DNA of 64,000 bases from Rutidosis leptorrhynchoides (lineage: Eukaryota > Streptophyta > Magnoliopsida > Asterales > Asteraceae): NCBI RefSeq assembly GCF_046630445.1, contig NC_092342.1, positions 86,063,001-86,127,000 on the forward strand. The letters are read 5' to 3'. Position 1 is the first letter of the stretch, and every line of letters starts with the position of its first letter. Position numbers and translations under genes: made by a program. The notes beneath the pieces were generated by a model that did no database searches, had not been told where the DNA came from, and saw nothing but the letters and a program-made list of their open reading frames with translations. Below are positions 62,889 through 64,000 of the stretch, piece after piece.

Positions 62889-64000
62889 ATATGGTTGAAG
62901 AATCGATCATCAACTCAGCGAATTCGTTTTTGAGTTGTTAAATTTTTTGATTTTTTTATGTTCATCACGTTTTTGCCCTAAAATTGTAAAATTCGATTTT
63001 CTGTGTTAAAAGTTCAAATTGATTGTTGAAAAACGTTCATTGTCATCATACAAAGTTACTCCAATTTACAGATCTCGTTTTCATTTAGAAATTAGTCCAA
63101 AATCGTGATTTTTAGTTCGAAAAAGTCTAGTTTTTGGTCTGATCGATTTGAGAAATCTAGAGTGTTATTTGAAAAAGTAAAACTGTAGAAGTGTTAGGAA
63201 TTGAAAAACGTTTCGATCTGCAAATTTTCAGTGTCTATTCGTATTTTCGAGCCTACTCCGCCGTAGCACCACCACGAACCATCGCGAACCACCACCGGAA
63301 TCACCAAAAACCCTTAAGAACGTAACTGTACGGTTGCACATTCAAACCGTACGGATTTAGGACGTAAACGTACGGATACAAGCAAACGTATTGCGTAACC
63401 ATACTGATTCATAAGCGGAAAATAAAATTCAGCTTTATATAACGAGGAAGAAGGAGTCCCGTCAACATTTTAACGAAAAAGGACTGCTGGTGAAAAGTTT
63501 CTGTTAAATTGAGGGGCTGATTGTTAAAGTTTAAGGAATGTCTGTGCTAGAGAATCAATTTCGTCAGGGACTGGTTCTCTAACTTTGAAACTGAAGTCAG
63601 ATTATACTAAACTTGTTTATTTTTCCACTTTTCACCCCAATTTTCATTCTTTAACAATTTTCACCTTAAAACTTCAAACCTTTGACTTTTTCGGTCCAAC
63701 TCATCAAGTTTGACTGAAATTTAACTGAGGTTGACCAGATTTGACTGTTTGACTTTGACTTTGACCAAAAACTCAACTTTTGACCAAAAAGTCAAATTTT
63801 TCAGCTTTTCGCGTATTTTTCAGATTTTCGCGAATTTTTCAGATTTCACTGTTTTAATCAGTTTTTTGCGTTGAATCCAAATTTAAATTCTTATTTTGAC
63901 CAGATAGTCAACTCGTTGACCGAAAAGTCAAAATTTGACTTTTTCCAGAATTTCGCGAATTTTTCAGATATTCAGATTTTGTCAGGTTTTTACGAAAAAA
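62889..64000 (+). other. Long leader of the copia element, runs off the window
   Basis: More than 1.1 kb after the PBS without a gag ORF, unusual for copia except for lineages with long leaders. It contains gtacggttgc / accgtacgg words (63320-63380) and many TTGAC and ttttcagattttcgcgaa repeats (63680-63980). Confidence 0.5.
63680..63935 (+). promoter_or_regulatory. TTGAC motif cluster in the copia leader
   Basis: Twelve or so TTGAC or GTCAA words in 250 bp (ctttgacttt, gttgaccag, ttgaccaaaaa), the third such cluster in the window and in a different superfamily. Confidence 0.4.

Overview
This is a gene-poor, AT-rich stretch of a plant nuclear genome made almost entirely of nested transposable elements. 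The chromovirus (Tekay-type) and Tat-lineage Ty3/gypsy elements, Ty1/copia fragments, initiator-tRNA-Met primer sites (tggtatcagagc) and a Mutator-like element with plant-type introns and a GRF zinc finger all point to an angiosperm, most probably a eudicot. The style of the LTRs reminds me of Asteraceae, but that is impression rather than proof. I see no clear host housekeeping gene, no rRNA or tRNA gene and no CRISPR array.

Layout. 1-7840: most of a plus-strand Tekay-like chromovirus (one gag-pol frame with two in-frame TAG stops, PPT, and a 3.26-kb 3' LTR), inserted into the gag of a second, minus-strand Tekay-like element (gag 8917-7841, leader and PBS, 5' LTR 9305-11426). 11427-13211: two 604-bp direct repeat copies; the first is cut by the second element. 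14409-17802: two copia remnants of one family, the second inserted into the 3' LTR of the first. 17803-about 21 kb: a minus-strand Tekay-type LTR cutting the second copia. Next come a 21-bp minisatellite and the edge of another minus-strand LTR ending at 22128.

22570-50083: a minus-strand Tat-lineage element (dual RNase H, no gag) of about 8 kb net. Four later insertions inflate it to 27.5 kb: three solo LTRs (22978-27676, 28362-31818, 36376-38201) and a complete non-autonomous element (40428-49982). All four have 5-bp target-site duplications (gtttg, gtgac, atctt, ctggc). Between pol and the 3' LTR it carries a gene on the opposite strand with its own TATA box, two small introns and a poly(A)-like tail region (28141-33510).

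50084-52509: decayed Athila-like ORF1 on the minus strand. 52846-57730: a complete MULE with 247-bp terminal inverted repeats and a 9-bp TSD. It encodes a nearly intact MURA-type transposase and, convergent with it, a two-exon GRF zinc-finger/membrane protein. 58240-59469: a decayed, unrecognised reading frame. 59.8-61465: an LTR-like segment. From about 62.5 kb: the start of a copia element whose long leader runs off the window.

The most interesting points are the MULE's second gene in the position of maize mudrB, the promoter- and intron-bearing antisense gene of the Tat element, and a candidate intron with GT..AG borders at nearly the same place in six of the seven long Tekay-type LTRs, with only the acceptor left in the seventh.
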